A DNA stretch of 48,041 bases, from positions 1 through 48,041 of the forward strand of contig CAZXEJ010000015.1 in assembly GCA_964639895.1 (NCBI GenBank), read 5' to 3'. The notes under the pieces were generated by a model, which saw only the letters and a program-made list of their open reading frames with translations, was not told where the DNA came from and did no database searches. The position numbers and the translations under genes are program-made. Origin of the DNA: CAZXEJ01 sp964639895. GTDB lineage: Bacteria > Desulfobacterota_D > UBA1144 > Nemesobacterales > JADFKM01. Shown here one piece after another: positions 32,657 to 40,209 of the stretch (its first letter is position 1; each line of letters begins with the position of its first letter).

Positions 32657-32721
32657 GTCAAATTTTCGACAAAATATCGGCTTGTTATGTCGAATTCCCA
32701 ACGTTTGACTTTAATTGACTT
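32657..32721. promoter_or_regulatory. Cluster of palindromes upstream of the fliL promoter
   Basis: TTCGACA (32665-32671) and TGTCGAA (32688-32694) form an inverted repeat, overlapped by the near-palindrome GTCAAATTTTCGAC (32657-32670). GTCAAA/TTTGAC arms recur at 32657 and 32704, and TTGACTT is repeated at 32705 and 32715. They lie 30-95 bp upstream of the sigma-54 promoter of fliL, the position expected for enhancer-binding sites. Which protein binds is unknown. Confidence 0.45.
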
Positions 32722-33558
32722 AAACCACTACTCAAGAAATGCTGCCCTCTTCCCTGTTCACCCTTGTATACGAATATATTTTGGACGCATAATTTATTAA
32801 CGGCTTAACGCATTGGTGCAAACCGTTTGTCGGTGGTAGTGGCTCGAAATTTGCACTTATGGTACAAATGCCGATCGCTGAGCAACTGTTGTTGCCAGAT
32901 CAAAGGTGAGGAGAATGGGTATGACAGGTTTCGACTCGTCTTGACGAACAGCCAACACAAATTCGGATCTTGGGACCGATCCGTAAGAGACGAAAAGCTG
33001 GAGGAGGATGGTTGGCCACGGAGGGGTAGTCGATGCGTGCACGGTCGAGCCGGAGCGCCGCACCCTAAGAGGACGGCGGCCTGAGAGGAAGGACGAACGG
33101 CCCCAGGGGTGTCCAACGCCGCTCCCGTAGCCGCCCGGCAGTCCGAGTCCACAACGAACCTTCCCCCGTCAGGGGGAGTACTCGCGGCGGCCGCCGTGAG
33201 GACGACGTTCGTGTCCCTTGATCCAGTCAGGTGCGCGTGGGATCCACGCACTCCGGATCCCTCGAGGGGGGTTACGTCCGGCGACGGCGAGCCGGCGGCC
33301 GAGAACGCCCCGACCGCGGTAGAGCAGCGGAGCGAGGTCCCACCGCCTCGGACAACCCATCCTATGCGGCAGCAAAGAGGTTGCACGTATGAACACAAAC
33401 GTCGAGAAGAAAATACGGTCTCTAAATCCAAAAGCGGTGCACCGGTGGCAGACCTGTTTGGGCGGCCCTGGGGAGTGGAGCACCGAAGCAACTACTCTTC
33501 GGTCGCGTGCTCCGAAACACACGGGGGCCGGGCACCCGCTACGCAGCCTGCCGCGGCA

Positions 33559-33572
33559 GGGACATGGAGTGC
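33559..33572 (+). promoter_or_regulatory. Weak sigma-54-like element before the activator gene
   Basis: AGGGACATGGAGTGCA keeps GG-N10-GC but departs from TGGCAC and TTGC. The predicted start near 33584 would leave a 20-base leader before ATG 33604, the same leader length as at motA, fliL and flgB. Confidence 0.3.
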
Positions 33573-33603
33573 AAACTGGTTCCTAAACACACCGCCTACT
33601 ACG

Positions 33604-34638
33604 ATGAGCGCTGTTGCCGGTAAGAAGGGAATGGGAATCGGGCCGGGGGGGATAATAGGGGTATCGCCCGCCATGGAGAGGGTGTTCGAACTCGTGGAAC
33701 GTACGGCTCCGTCCGATTGCTCCATACTGATCACGGGCGAGAACGGCACGGGAAAGGAGCTTCTGGCAAAGACCATCCACCGCCTGAGCCCCCGCCGCCG
33801 CGGCCCGTTCGTACCGATAAACTGCGCCGCCATACCGGAGGGGCTCGTTGAATCGGAGCTGTTCGGCCACGAGAAGGGCTCCTTCACCGGTGCGCTCAAC
33901 AGCCGCAGGGGACGGTTCGAGCTCGCCCACCGGGGCACGCTCTTTCTGGACGAGATAGGCGATCTTGACGTATCAATGCAGGCCAAGCTACTGCGAGTAT
34001 TGCAGGAGAGGGAGTTCCAGCGCGTCGGAGGAACGGACACCATTCGTGTTGACGTGCGCATCGTTGCCGCAACGAATCAGGATCTGGACGGGCTCATCAA
34101 GGAAAGGAAGTTCCGCCAGGACCTGTTCTACAGGTTGAACGTCGTGGAGATAAAGCTGCCTCCCCTGCGCGAGCGCAAGGAGGACATCTCGCTCCTTCTA
34201 GCCCACTTCTTAGAGGAGTTCTCACGCAAGATGCAGAGGACGCCGCCCACATTCACCGAGGAGGTTCGCAGGTGTCTGGCCGCATACCCTTGGCCGGGCA
34301 ACGTGAGGGAGATGAGGAATCTCATCGAAAGCCTCATGATACTGGTGCAGAAGGATGTAGTGACGCCCGAGGACCTGCCGGAGAGGTTCCGGTCCTACTG
34401 CGATCACGGCAAAGGCGGCGGAACCAGGGGCGACGTGGAGACGCTCTGTCATCTCCTGAACGGCACAGAAATTCCGGATGAAGGCATAGATCTATCGCAG
34501 GCGATCAACGTCGCCGAGAGGACCATAATCCTCAAGGCGCTCAAGAAGGCCGGCGGCAGGAAGAGCCGTGCCGCCGGGCTCCTCGGTATCAAGAGAACGA
34601 CGCTCATACACAAGATGAAGCGCATGGGACTCGCATAG
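33604..34638 (+). CDS. Receiver-less sigma-54 activator (FlrA/FleQ-like)
   Basis: A 344-residue bacterial enhancer-binding protein. The AAA+ domain begins almost at once (GVSPAMERVFELVERTAP) with Walker A GENGTGKE (45-52), GSFTGA (92-97) in place of the usual GAFTGA, and Walker B FLDEIGDL. The C-terminus is a Fis-type HTH (AERTIILKALKKAGGRKSRA, AGLLGIKRTTLIHKMKRMGL). There is no receiver or FleQ-type N-terminal domain: the open frame upstream to 33109 has only low-complexity sequence. ATG 33604 has no good ribosome-binding site; ATG 33631 after AAGAAGGGA is an alternative. Position divergent from fliL and ahead of the FlrB/FlrC-like pair suggests the top-level activator of this regulon. Confidence 0.85.
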   Translation: MSAVAGKKGMGIGPGGIIGVSPAMERVFELVERTAPSDCSILITGENGTGKELLAKTIHRLSPRRRGPFVPINCAAIPEGLVESELFGHEKGSFTGALNSRRGRFELAHRGTLFLDEIGDLDVSMQAKLLRVLQEREFQRVGGTDTIRVDVRIVAATNQDLDGLIKERKFRQDLFYRLNVVEIKLPPLRERKEDISLLLAHFLEEFSRKMQRTPPTFTEEVRRCLAAYPWPGNVREMRNLIESLMILVQKDVVTPEDLPERFRSYCDHGKGGGTRGDVETLCHLLNGTEIPDEGIDLSQAINVAERTIILKALKKAGGRKSRAAGLLGIKRTTLIHKMKRMGLA

Positions 34639-34653
34639 GACCGAGGGGGGGTT

Positions 34654-34667
34654 GGCACGGTTATTGC
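34654..34667 (+). promoter_or_regulatory. Sigma-54 promoter of TPR-flrB-flrC
   Basis: TTGGCACGGTTATTGCC is a full -24/-12 match with GG-N10-GC, 15 bp after the activator stop. The predicted start near 34679 leaves only about eight bases before the TPR gene ATG at 34687. Confidence 0.85.
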
Positions 34668-34686
34668 CATTTACGGACGGCACACC

Positions 34687-36558
34687 ATGATGAGACGGGT
34701 TTTCGTCACTATTTTGACGCTTCTTCTGCCGGCGGCGGCCGCGGCATCGGAGGGTGCGCCGCCGCAAGGTGTGACGGCCGCCGTCGAGCGCTTCCTCGCC
34801 GACGGGTGGAACTCCAGAGCTCTCCGTCTTCTCGAGAGAACCGTGCCGGAGGAGAGGGAATTCGCCTACTTCCACTACCTCTACGGCGAGACGCTCACCT
34901 CCGTAGGCAGACACTACGAGGCCGTACCCCATTTCATGCTGGCCCACGTCTTCGGCACCAAGCGCTCGCTCAGGGAACGGGCACTCCTCGCACGGGGACT
35001 CGCCTACGAGCGGGCCGGACTGCACGAGGAGGCGGCGGCCACGTTGAGGCTGTTCTTTGCCCTATACCCGCGCTCACCCCTCCTCGAGGAGGCCCATGTC
35101 GCCATGGGGAGGGCCCTCTACGGCATGGGCCGCTACGATGATGCGATCGGCGAGTTCGACCGCGCCCCCTCCTCGCCGGAGGCGATGTTCTGGAAAGCGG
35201 CCGCCCTCCACGCCAAAGGGGAAGTGATGCGTGCCAACGACCTGTTCGTCCCGCTTGCGGCCCGCTATCCGCGTTACGTACGGCAATCGCCCGCCCTGCA
35301 GTACGTGATAGGAGAAAACTTGAGGGCGGCCGGCAGGGTAGAGGACGCGAAGATATACCTCAGCTCCGTGGCCGGGACGGCCCACGACGCGCGCTTGGCC
35401 GCCCGGGCCAGACTGTCGCTCGCCCACATATACCGCCGCGAGGGCGACGACGCCAGCGCCCTGGCACTGCTCCGCGAGGCCGCCCTCTCGCCCGATGCCG
35501 ACGTCGCCGCACGGGCACTCTTGCTCACGGGACTCATCCACATGGAGAGCGGTCGCCTCGCCGAGGCAAAGCTCGCTTTCGAGAGGGTGCGGGCGCTCTA
35601 CCCCTTCGGCCGACCGTACGAGCGCGCCTCGCTCCTTCTGGCCGAGGCCCAGAGGAGAGAAGGCGACTGGCGCCGGTCTCTGACGACGCTGGGCGGGTTG
35701 TTGCTTGCAACGCCTCCCCCACTCGAGGCCGTCGAAGGCCTCTGGGCCGTAATGGACCAGCTGCTCGGGCGCCGTGACGAGGAGGCCGTGGCCGAGGTGT
35801 GGAACCGCTATGGTTCTCTTCTGCTTGAGGCATCCGACGCCGAGAAGCTGCTCGCGGTGGCCCATCTGTTGAAGTCGCACGGAGAGCCTTTTGTGGCCAT
35901 CTGTACGCGGCTTGAAAAGAGGGGACCCGAGGAGATCAGAAGAAGGTGCAGCATCGAGCTCGCCTCCCTCTTCCTCGACGTAGGCGACACCGAGGCGGCC
36001 GCCCCATACGTGGCCTCGCTCGCCCGTCCTCGGGACGCCGAGGCCGTCCTGCTGGAAGCGCGCCTACAGATGGCGCGCGGCCGCTACGAGCGCGCGGCAC
36101 GGCTGTTGCTCGCCCACAGGGTCGATGCCCCCCTGGCGGCCGCCCTGTGGGAGGAGCTGCTGCCCCGCCTTGAGGAGAGGGACGGCGCCGATACGATGCG
36201 CATTGCACAAGCGCTCGAGCCCCTGCTGAGTGGGGGCAACTCCACCCTCAGCGCCAGGCTAGCCGACCTGCTCTACGTCGACGGCCGATGGGGGCTCGCC
36301 GTACGATTCTACACCATGGCTGCGGCATCTTCGGCGGCGGACGTACGCACGCGCCCCAGGGGGCGCGGAAGGACGCCGATGGGCGACGGCGAGTGGTCGG
36401 CCTACATGGCCCGGCGAGCCGCGGCCTCGATGGAAGGGGTAGACGAAGACTTCCAGAGCGGGGCGTACGAAAAGCCGGCCTCTGCGCTGCTCAAGCGGGC
36501 CATACAGCTGGACGAGAGGGAACGCAGGCTCGAGGCACTGATGAAGGAGGAGATGTGA
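34687..36558 (+). CDS. Secreted TPR-repeat protein in flagellar regulator operon
   Basis: A 623-residue protein with a signal peptide (MMRRVFVTILTLLLPAAAAA, cleavage likely after ASEG-like residues near 22), so it should be periplasmic. The rest is a run of about ten TPR-like helical pairs, for example FAYFHYLYGETLTSVGRHYE, ALLARGLAYERAGLHEEAAA, AHVAMGRALYGMGRYDDAIG, RLSLAHIYRREGDDASALAL and ALLLTGLIHMESGRLAEAKL. There is no catalytic motif or C-terminal membrane anchor. Its TGA overlaps the ATG of the kinase (TGATG). It is not a standard flagellar gene. Periplasmic TPR proteins such as Campylobacter PflA build motor disks, which is one possible role; it could instead sense or scaffold for the kinase. 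Function is unassigned. Confidence 0.8.
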   Translation: MMRRVFVTILTLLLPAAAAASEGAPPQGVTAAVERFLADGWNSRALRLLERTVPEEREFAYFHYLYGETLTSVGRHYEAVPHFMLAHVFGTKRSLRERALLARGLAYERAGLHEEAAATLRLFFALYPRSPLLEEAHVAMGRALYGMGRYDDAIGEFDRAPSSPEAMFWKAAALHAKGEVMRANDLFVPLAARYPRYVRQSPALQYVIGENLRAAGRVEDAKIYLSSVAGTAHDARLAARARLSLAHIYRREGDDASALALLREAALSPDADVAARALLLTGLIHMESGRLAEAKLAFERVRALYPFGRPYERASLLLAEAQRREGDWRRSLTTLGGLLLATPPPLEAVEGLWAVMDQLLGRRDEEAVAEVWNRYGSLLLEASDAEKLLAVAHLLKSHGEPFVAICTRLEKRGPEEIRRRCSIELASLFLDVGDTEAAAPYVASLARPRDAEAVLLEARLQMARGRYERAARLLLAHRVDAPLAAALWEELLPRLEERDGADTMRIAQALEPLLSGGNSTLSARLADLLYVDGRWGLAVRFYTMAAASSAADVRTRPRGRGRTPMGDGEWSAYMARRAAASMEGVDEDFQSGAYEKPASALLKRAIQLDERERRLEALMKEEM

Positions 36559-37709
36559 TGGACATCGACCGCCTCAACGAAGCGTTCGAGAACTTCACCA
36601 CGGCGTCCAAGCACCTGGAGAGCTACTACTCGGCGCTTCTCGAGAAGGTGCGCCATCTGACGACCGAGCTTGAGAGAAAGAACCGCCGGCTAGAAGAGGC
36701 GCTGGCCGAAGCCGAACGGAGCAGGGAGTACCTGAGGGCCGTCCTCTACAACATCGAGGACGCCGTGGTCGTACTCGATTCCGACAACAGGATAACTATG
36801 ATCAACGGCTCGGCCCAACGTATGTTGGGCCTCGACGGCCGTACCGCCTTGGGGCGGCCGTTCGATGCCGAGAGTCTAGGGCTCGTGCGGCGCGGCCCTG
36901 AGACGGTGTTGCAGACCAGCGAAGGACCCCGCTACGTACTGATCTCTGATTCGGCCATCCGCGACGACGAGAACCGACGGCGCGGAAGGGTGGTGCTGAT
37001 AAAGGATGTAACCAGGATAAAGGAGCTTACGACGGAGCACGAGAGGAACCAGCGGCTCATCGCCATGGGCGAGATGGCTTCGAGGCTAGCCCACGAGATA
37101 AGGAACTCGCTTTGCAGCATCGAGCTGCTCTCAAACGTACTGGAGAAGGAGCTGGCCGGCACGCCACAGGAACGGCTCGTACTCGGCATAGGGGCCGGCA
37201 TAGGCAGCCTCAACAACGTGCTTGCCAACATGCTCTCCTTCGTAAGCACCCACCGGCCGCGCAAACAGACCCACAACCTCGAGGCCCTCGTCGACGAGTG
37301 CCTGGAGAAGCTAGCTCCCCTGTTCGACGCGCGCGATCTCGGCCTCACAAAGCGTCTCGAAGCGGACATCGTCTGGGCCGACGCCGAGCTCACGAAACAG
37401 GTGCTGCTCAACCTTCTCATAAACGCCATCCAGGCCGTAGACGGCGGCGGCACCATCTGCGTGCGCTCGCGTTGCGAGCCCGCGTGGACGGTGATCGAGG
37501 TGGTGGACGACGGCGTGGGAATAGCCGACGAGGCCCTCGAGAGGATCTTCGATCCATTCTACACCACCAAGGAAGGGGGCACGGGACTCGGGCTTACAAT
37601 ATCGCTCAACCTCATCCAGCAGCAGGGCGGCCAGATCAGGGTGTCGAGCCAGAAAGGCAAGGGCACCGCGGTGGCCGTATACCTGCCTCGGCCGCAAGCG
37701 GAGGTATAG
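36558..37709 (+). CDS. flrB: FlrB-like cytoplasmic PAS histidine kinase
   Basis: A 383-residue soluble kinase with no membrane segment. Residues about 15-60 form a coiled coil, 60-155 a PAS domain (LYNIEDAVVVLDSDNRITMI), 165-230 the HisKA dimerisation helix with phosphorylated H179 (ASRLAHEIRNSLCSIELLSN), and the remainder the ATPase domain with N box LLNLLINAIQAV, DDGVGI, FDPFYTTKEG and GTGLGLTIS. The layout matches FlrB/FleS kinases, which phosphorylate an NtrC-type partner for rod and hook gene expression. The partner gene follows 2 bp later. The start overlaps the TPR gene stop by one base. Confidence 0.9.
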   Translation: MDIDRLNEAFENFTTASKHLESYYSALLEKVRHLTTELERKNRRLEEALAEAERSREYLRAVLYNIEDAVVVLDSDNRITMINGSAQRMLGLDGRTALGRPFDAESLGLVRRGPETVLQTSEGPRYVLISDSAIRDDENRRRGRVVLIKDVTRIKELTTEHERNQRLIAMGEMASRLAHEIRNSLCSIELLSNVLEKELAGTPQERLVLGIGAGIGSLNNVLANMLSFVSTHRPRKQTHNLEALVDECLEKLAPLFDARDLGLTKRLEADIVWADAELTKQVLLNLLINAIQAVDGGGTICVRSRCEPAWTVIEVVDDGVGIADEALERIFDPFYTTKEGGTGLGLTISLNLIQQQGGQIRVSSQKGKGTAVAVYLPRPQAEV

Positions 37710-37711
37710 AG

Positions 37712-39040
37712 ATGAGATCCACAGAAGCCGACATATTGGTGGTGGACGACGATCCCCAGATGAGGCTCGCCCTCACGGAGGCCATAGCCAAGCTGGGCTA
37801 CTCGGTGGAGGCCGTGCACTCCGGATACGACGCCATCGAGCGGGTACGCAAGCGCGACTACTCGCTTCTCATCACCGACATGAAGATGCCCGATATGGAC
37901 GGGCTCACCCTGACGCGACGGGTGAAGGCACTGTCGGCCGGCACGCCCGTCGTCGTCATCACGGCCTACGGCTCCATCGAGAACGCCGTCGAGGTCCTCA
38001 AGGCCGGGGCGGCCGACTACCTGATGAAGCCTTTCTCGTTCGAGGCGCTCGGCACGACGGTGGAATCGGTGATGTTGAAACAGCTGCCCCATGGTGAGAT
38101 AGTGACCGACAACCCGCGGATGAAGAAGATCGTGGCCCTGTGCCGTGAGCTTGCGGCCACAGACATCACGGTTCTCATCTACGGCGAGAGCGGCACGGGC
38201 AAGGAGCTGCTTGCGAACTTCATCCATCGCGCGAGCTCGCGGGCCGGCATGCCGTTTGTGGCCGTCAACTGCGCCGCCATTCCGGAGAACCTGCTGGAGT
38301 CGGAGCTGTTCGGCCACGAGAAGGGGGCCTTCACCGGTGCGACCGAGCGCAGGGAGGGAAAGTTCGAGCTGGCCAACGGAGGCACGTTGCTGCTCGACGA
38401 GGTGGGCGAGATACCACTGGGGCTGCAGGCCAAACTGCTGCGCGTCTTGCAGGAGAAAGAGATCGACAGACTGGGCGGCAGGAACCCCATACCTATCGAC
38501 ACACGCATCATAGCGACGACCAACAGGGATCTCCTCAGAGAGACGACAAACGGCACGTTTCGTGAAGACCTGTACTACAGGCTGAGCGTGTTCCCCATCA
38601 AGGTGCCACCGCTGAGGGAGCGCCCCGAGGACATACCGCTTCTGGCCGAGCACTTCCTGCGTCGGTTCAACGCCAGCGTGGGCAAGAACATAACCGACAT
38701 ATCGCCCCAGGCCAGGCGCAAGCTGCTCCGCCATCCCTGGCGCGGCAACGTGCGGGAACTCGAGAACGCCATACAGCGGGCCGTGTTCCTCTGTAAGGGC
38801 GAGACGCTGGAGGAGGAGCACCTGATGCTCGATGAGCCGGCCGCCGGCGATCACGCCCCTGCCATCATCGGCGGCACGGTCGAAGACATGGAGAGGACGC
38901 TCATCCTGAAGACTCTGGAGGAGGTGCGGGGGAACAAGACCGAGGCGGCCAGATTGCTGGGCATAAGCGTGCGGACGATAAGGAACAAGCTCAAGAAGTA
39001 CGGGAAGACCTTTCCGCTCGAGGAAAAATTTGCCGGCTGA
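37712..39040 (+). CDS. flrC: FlrC-like sigma-54 response regulator
   Basis: A 442-residue NtrC-family activator. It has a receiver domain (residues 7-120, phosphoacceptor D56 in LLITDMKMPDMDG, K106), an AAA+ domain with Walker A GESGTGKE (158-165) and an intact GAFTGA (205-210), and a C-terminal Fis-type HTH (RTLILKTLEEVRGNKTEAAR, LLGISVRTIRNKLKKYG). GGAGGTATAGAG precedes the ATG. In FlrBC/FleSR systems the regulator turns on class III sigma-54 promoters; the flgB promoter lies 27 bp past its stop. The receiver makes it the signal-responsive partner of the receiver-less activator at 33604. Confidence 0.92.
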   Translation: MRSTEADILVVDDDPQMRLALTEAIAKLGYSVEAVHSGYDAIERVRKRDYSLLITDMKMPDMDGLTLTRRVKALSAGTPVVVITAYGSIENAVEVLKAGAADYLMKPFSFEALGTTVESVMLKQLPHGEIVTDNPRMKKIVALCRELAATDITVLIYGESGTGKELLANFIHRASSRAGMPFVAVNCAAIPENLLESELFGHEKGAFTGATERREGKFELANGGTLLLDEVGEIPLGLQAKLLRVLQEKEIDRLGGRNPIPIDTRIIATTNRDLLRETTNGTFREDLYYRLSVFPIKVPPLRERPEDIPLLAEHFLRRFNASVGKNITDISPQARRKLLRHPWRGNVRELENAIQRAVFLCKGETLEEEHLMLDEPAAGDHAPAIIGGTVEDMERTLILKTLEEVRGNKTEAARLLGISVRTIRNKLKKYGKTFPLEEKFAG

Positions 39041-39066
39041 ACGTCGCCCCGACCCACGCTGAGACG

Positions 39067-39080
39067 GGCACGGGACTTGC
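39067..39080 (+). promoter_or_regulatory. Sigma-54 promoter of flgB-to-motE operon
   Basis: GGGCACGGGACTTGCC keeps GG-N10-GC with CAC and TTGC flanks. The predicted start near 39092 gives a 20-base leader that contains AAGAGGTGA. Confidence 0.8.
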
Positions 39081-39111
39081 CGTTCCACACGGCGGTAAGA
39101 GGTGACCGCAG

Positions 39112-39480
39112 ATGGATATAACGGCCACACTGGAAGAAATGATGCGCTATGCGGTGTCCAGACACCGGCTGTTGCTGGCGAACATAGCCAACGCCGACAC
39201 CCCGGGCTACAAAGGGCGCGACCTGGCGTTCCGGGCCGAGCTCGGCCGGGCTGACCTCTATCTGGTCAAGACCCACCCCCTACACCTTGGGGCCGAGCCG
39301 GGCGGTACCGACATCCGCCCCATCAGCCGTAAAGCTCCACCCTGGATGGACGGCAACAACATCGACCTCGGCACCGAGATGACGAAGATGGTCGAGAACT
39401 TCCTCTTCTTCCAGGCCGTATCGAAGATGAAGGCCATACGGGGGAGGATGTTCAGAAGCTCGCTCAGGAGGTACGCATGA
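39112..39480 (+). CDS. flgB: Proximal rod protein FlgB
   Basis: A 122-residue rod protein with the rod signature NIANADTPGYKGRDLAFRAE and C-terminal NIDLGTEMTKMVENFLFFQA. Length is slightly short for FlgB but complete. It is the first gene of the basal-body operon, with AAGAGGTGA ahead of the start, and overlaps flgC by four bases. Confidence 0.95.
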   Translation: MDITATLEEMMRYAVSRHRLLLANIANADTPGYKGRDLAFRAELGRADLYLVKTHPLHLGAEPGGTDIRPISRKAPPWMDGNNIDLGTEMTKMVENFLFFQAVSKMKAIRGRMFRSSLRRYA

Positions 39481-39893
39481 TGATGTTTGCAGGACTGGAG
39501 ATCACGGCCTCGGCGATGCGGGCGCAACGTGAGCGCCTCAAGGTGATAGCCTCCAACCTGGCCAATGCGTCGACCACACGTGGACCGGACGGCCGAGGGC
39601 CCTACAGGCGGAGGGACGTCGTCTTCACCGTCGCACCTCTGGAAGAGGATCCCTCGGCCCCGCTCGGCGTGAAGGTTGCAGGTGTTATCGAAGATCCCAG
39701 GCCGCCGCAGGTGATCTACGATCCCGCCCATCCCGACGCCGACGAGAAGGGGTTCGTCAAGATGCCCAACATAAACGTCGTCGAAGAGATGACAAACCTG
39801 ATGATGGCTTTCCGGGCATACGAGGCCGCCGTGGCGGCGTTCAACACCACGAAGGCCATCTACATGAGGATACTGGAGCCGGGAGGAGTGTGA
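39477..39893 (+). CDS. flgC: Proximal rod protein FlgC
   Basis: A 138-residue rod protein. The N-terminus (FAGLEITASAMRAQRERLKV, IASNLANASTTRGPDGRGPY) and C-terminus (MPNINVVEEMTNLMMAFRAY) are diagnostic for FlgC. It begins in the flgB stop (ATGA); a second and third Met follow immediately. Its last codons include the fliE Shine-Dalgarno GGAGGAG. Confidence 0.96.
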   Translation: MMMFAGLEITASAMRAQRERLKVIASNLANASTTRGPDGRGPYRRRDVVFTVAPLEEDPSAPLGVKVAGVIEDPRPPQVIYDPAHPDADEKGFVKMPNINVVEEMTNLMMAFRAYEAAVAAFNTTKAIYMRILEPGGV

Positions 39894-39895
39894 CG

Positions 39896-40192
39896 ATGAA
39901 CTCGCTCAAGGTGGGCCCGGTCGGAGCCGGCGTACGTGACGTCGGTACAAACCAAAAGGGAGCCGACGCCAAGGGTCGCACGGGATTCGACGAGATGCTG
40001 GCCGAGGCGTTGGGCAAGCTGTCCCAAATACAGAAGTACGTGGCCACGGCCGTCGAGCAACTGGCCTCGGGCGGCGACGTCGTCGAGGCCGTGGCCGCAA
40101 TGGAGAAGGCGGAGATGTCGTTCCAGGTCATGGTCGAGGTGAGGAACAAGCTGATAAGCGCCTACGAAGAAGTGATGAGGATGCAGATCTGA
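39896..40192 (+). CDS. fliE: MS ring-rod junction protein FliE
   Basis: A 98-residue protein linking the MS ring to the rod. The C-terminal pattern is typical (VVEAVAAMEKAEMSFQVMVE, VRNKLISAYEEVMRMQ). ATG 39896 sits seven bases after GGAGGAG; a GTG two codons upstream overlaps the flgC stop. It follows flgC in the usual flgB-C-fliE order and precedes fliF by 17 bp. Confidence 0.95.
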   Translation: MNSLKVGPVGAGVRDVGTNQKGADAKGRTGFDEMLAEALGKLSQIQKYVATAVEQLASGGDVVEAVAAMEKAEMSFQVMVEVRNKLISAYEEVMRMQI

Positions 40193-40209
40193 GGCGCAGT
40201 GCCTGAACA

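Larger units (their letters stand above)
32628..33603. other. Long divergent control region between fliL and the activator gene
   Basis: About 980 bp without a supportable gene. The first 350 bp are AT-rich and carry inverted and direct repeats; a possible sigma-70 promoter (TTGTAT, 18 bases, CATAAT at 32764-32793) points right. The second half (about 33000-33600) is GC-rich, and its open frame continues into the activator gene but has no recognisable domain. A weak sigma-54-like element lies at 33559. Confidence 0.5.

Noticed and set aside
32915..32944. Ten-codon frame MGMTGFDSS after AAAGGTGAGGAG, possible leader peptide
   Set aside because: The Shine-Dalgarno-like run is too close to the ATG, and there is no attenuator-like structure or codon bias to support a leader role.
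33109..33603. N-terminal extension of the receiver-less activator
   Set aside because: In frame but low-complexity, with no receiver-domain motifs and no ribosome-binding site; treated as upstream DNA.
37559..39130. Long open frame antisense to the FlrC-like gene
   Set aside because: Opposite a gene with intact catalytic motifs; no recognisable protein features.
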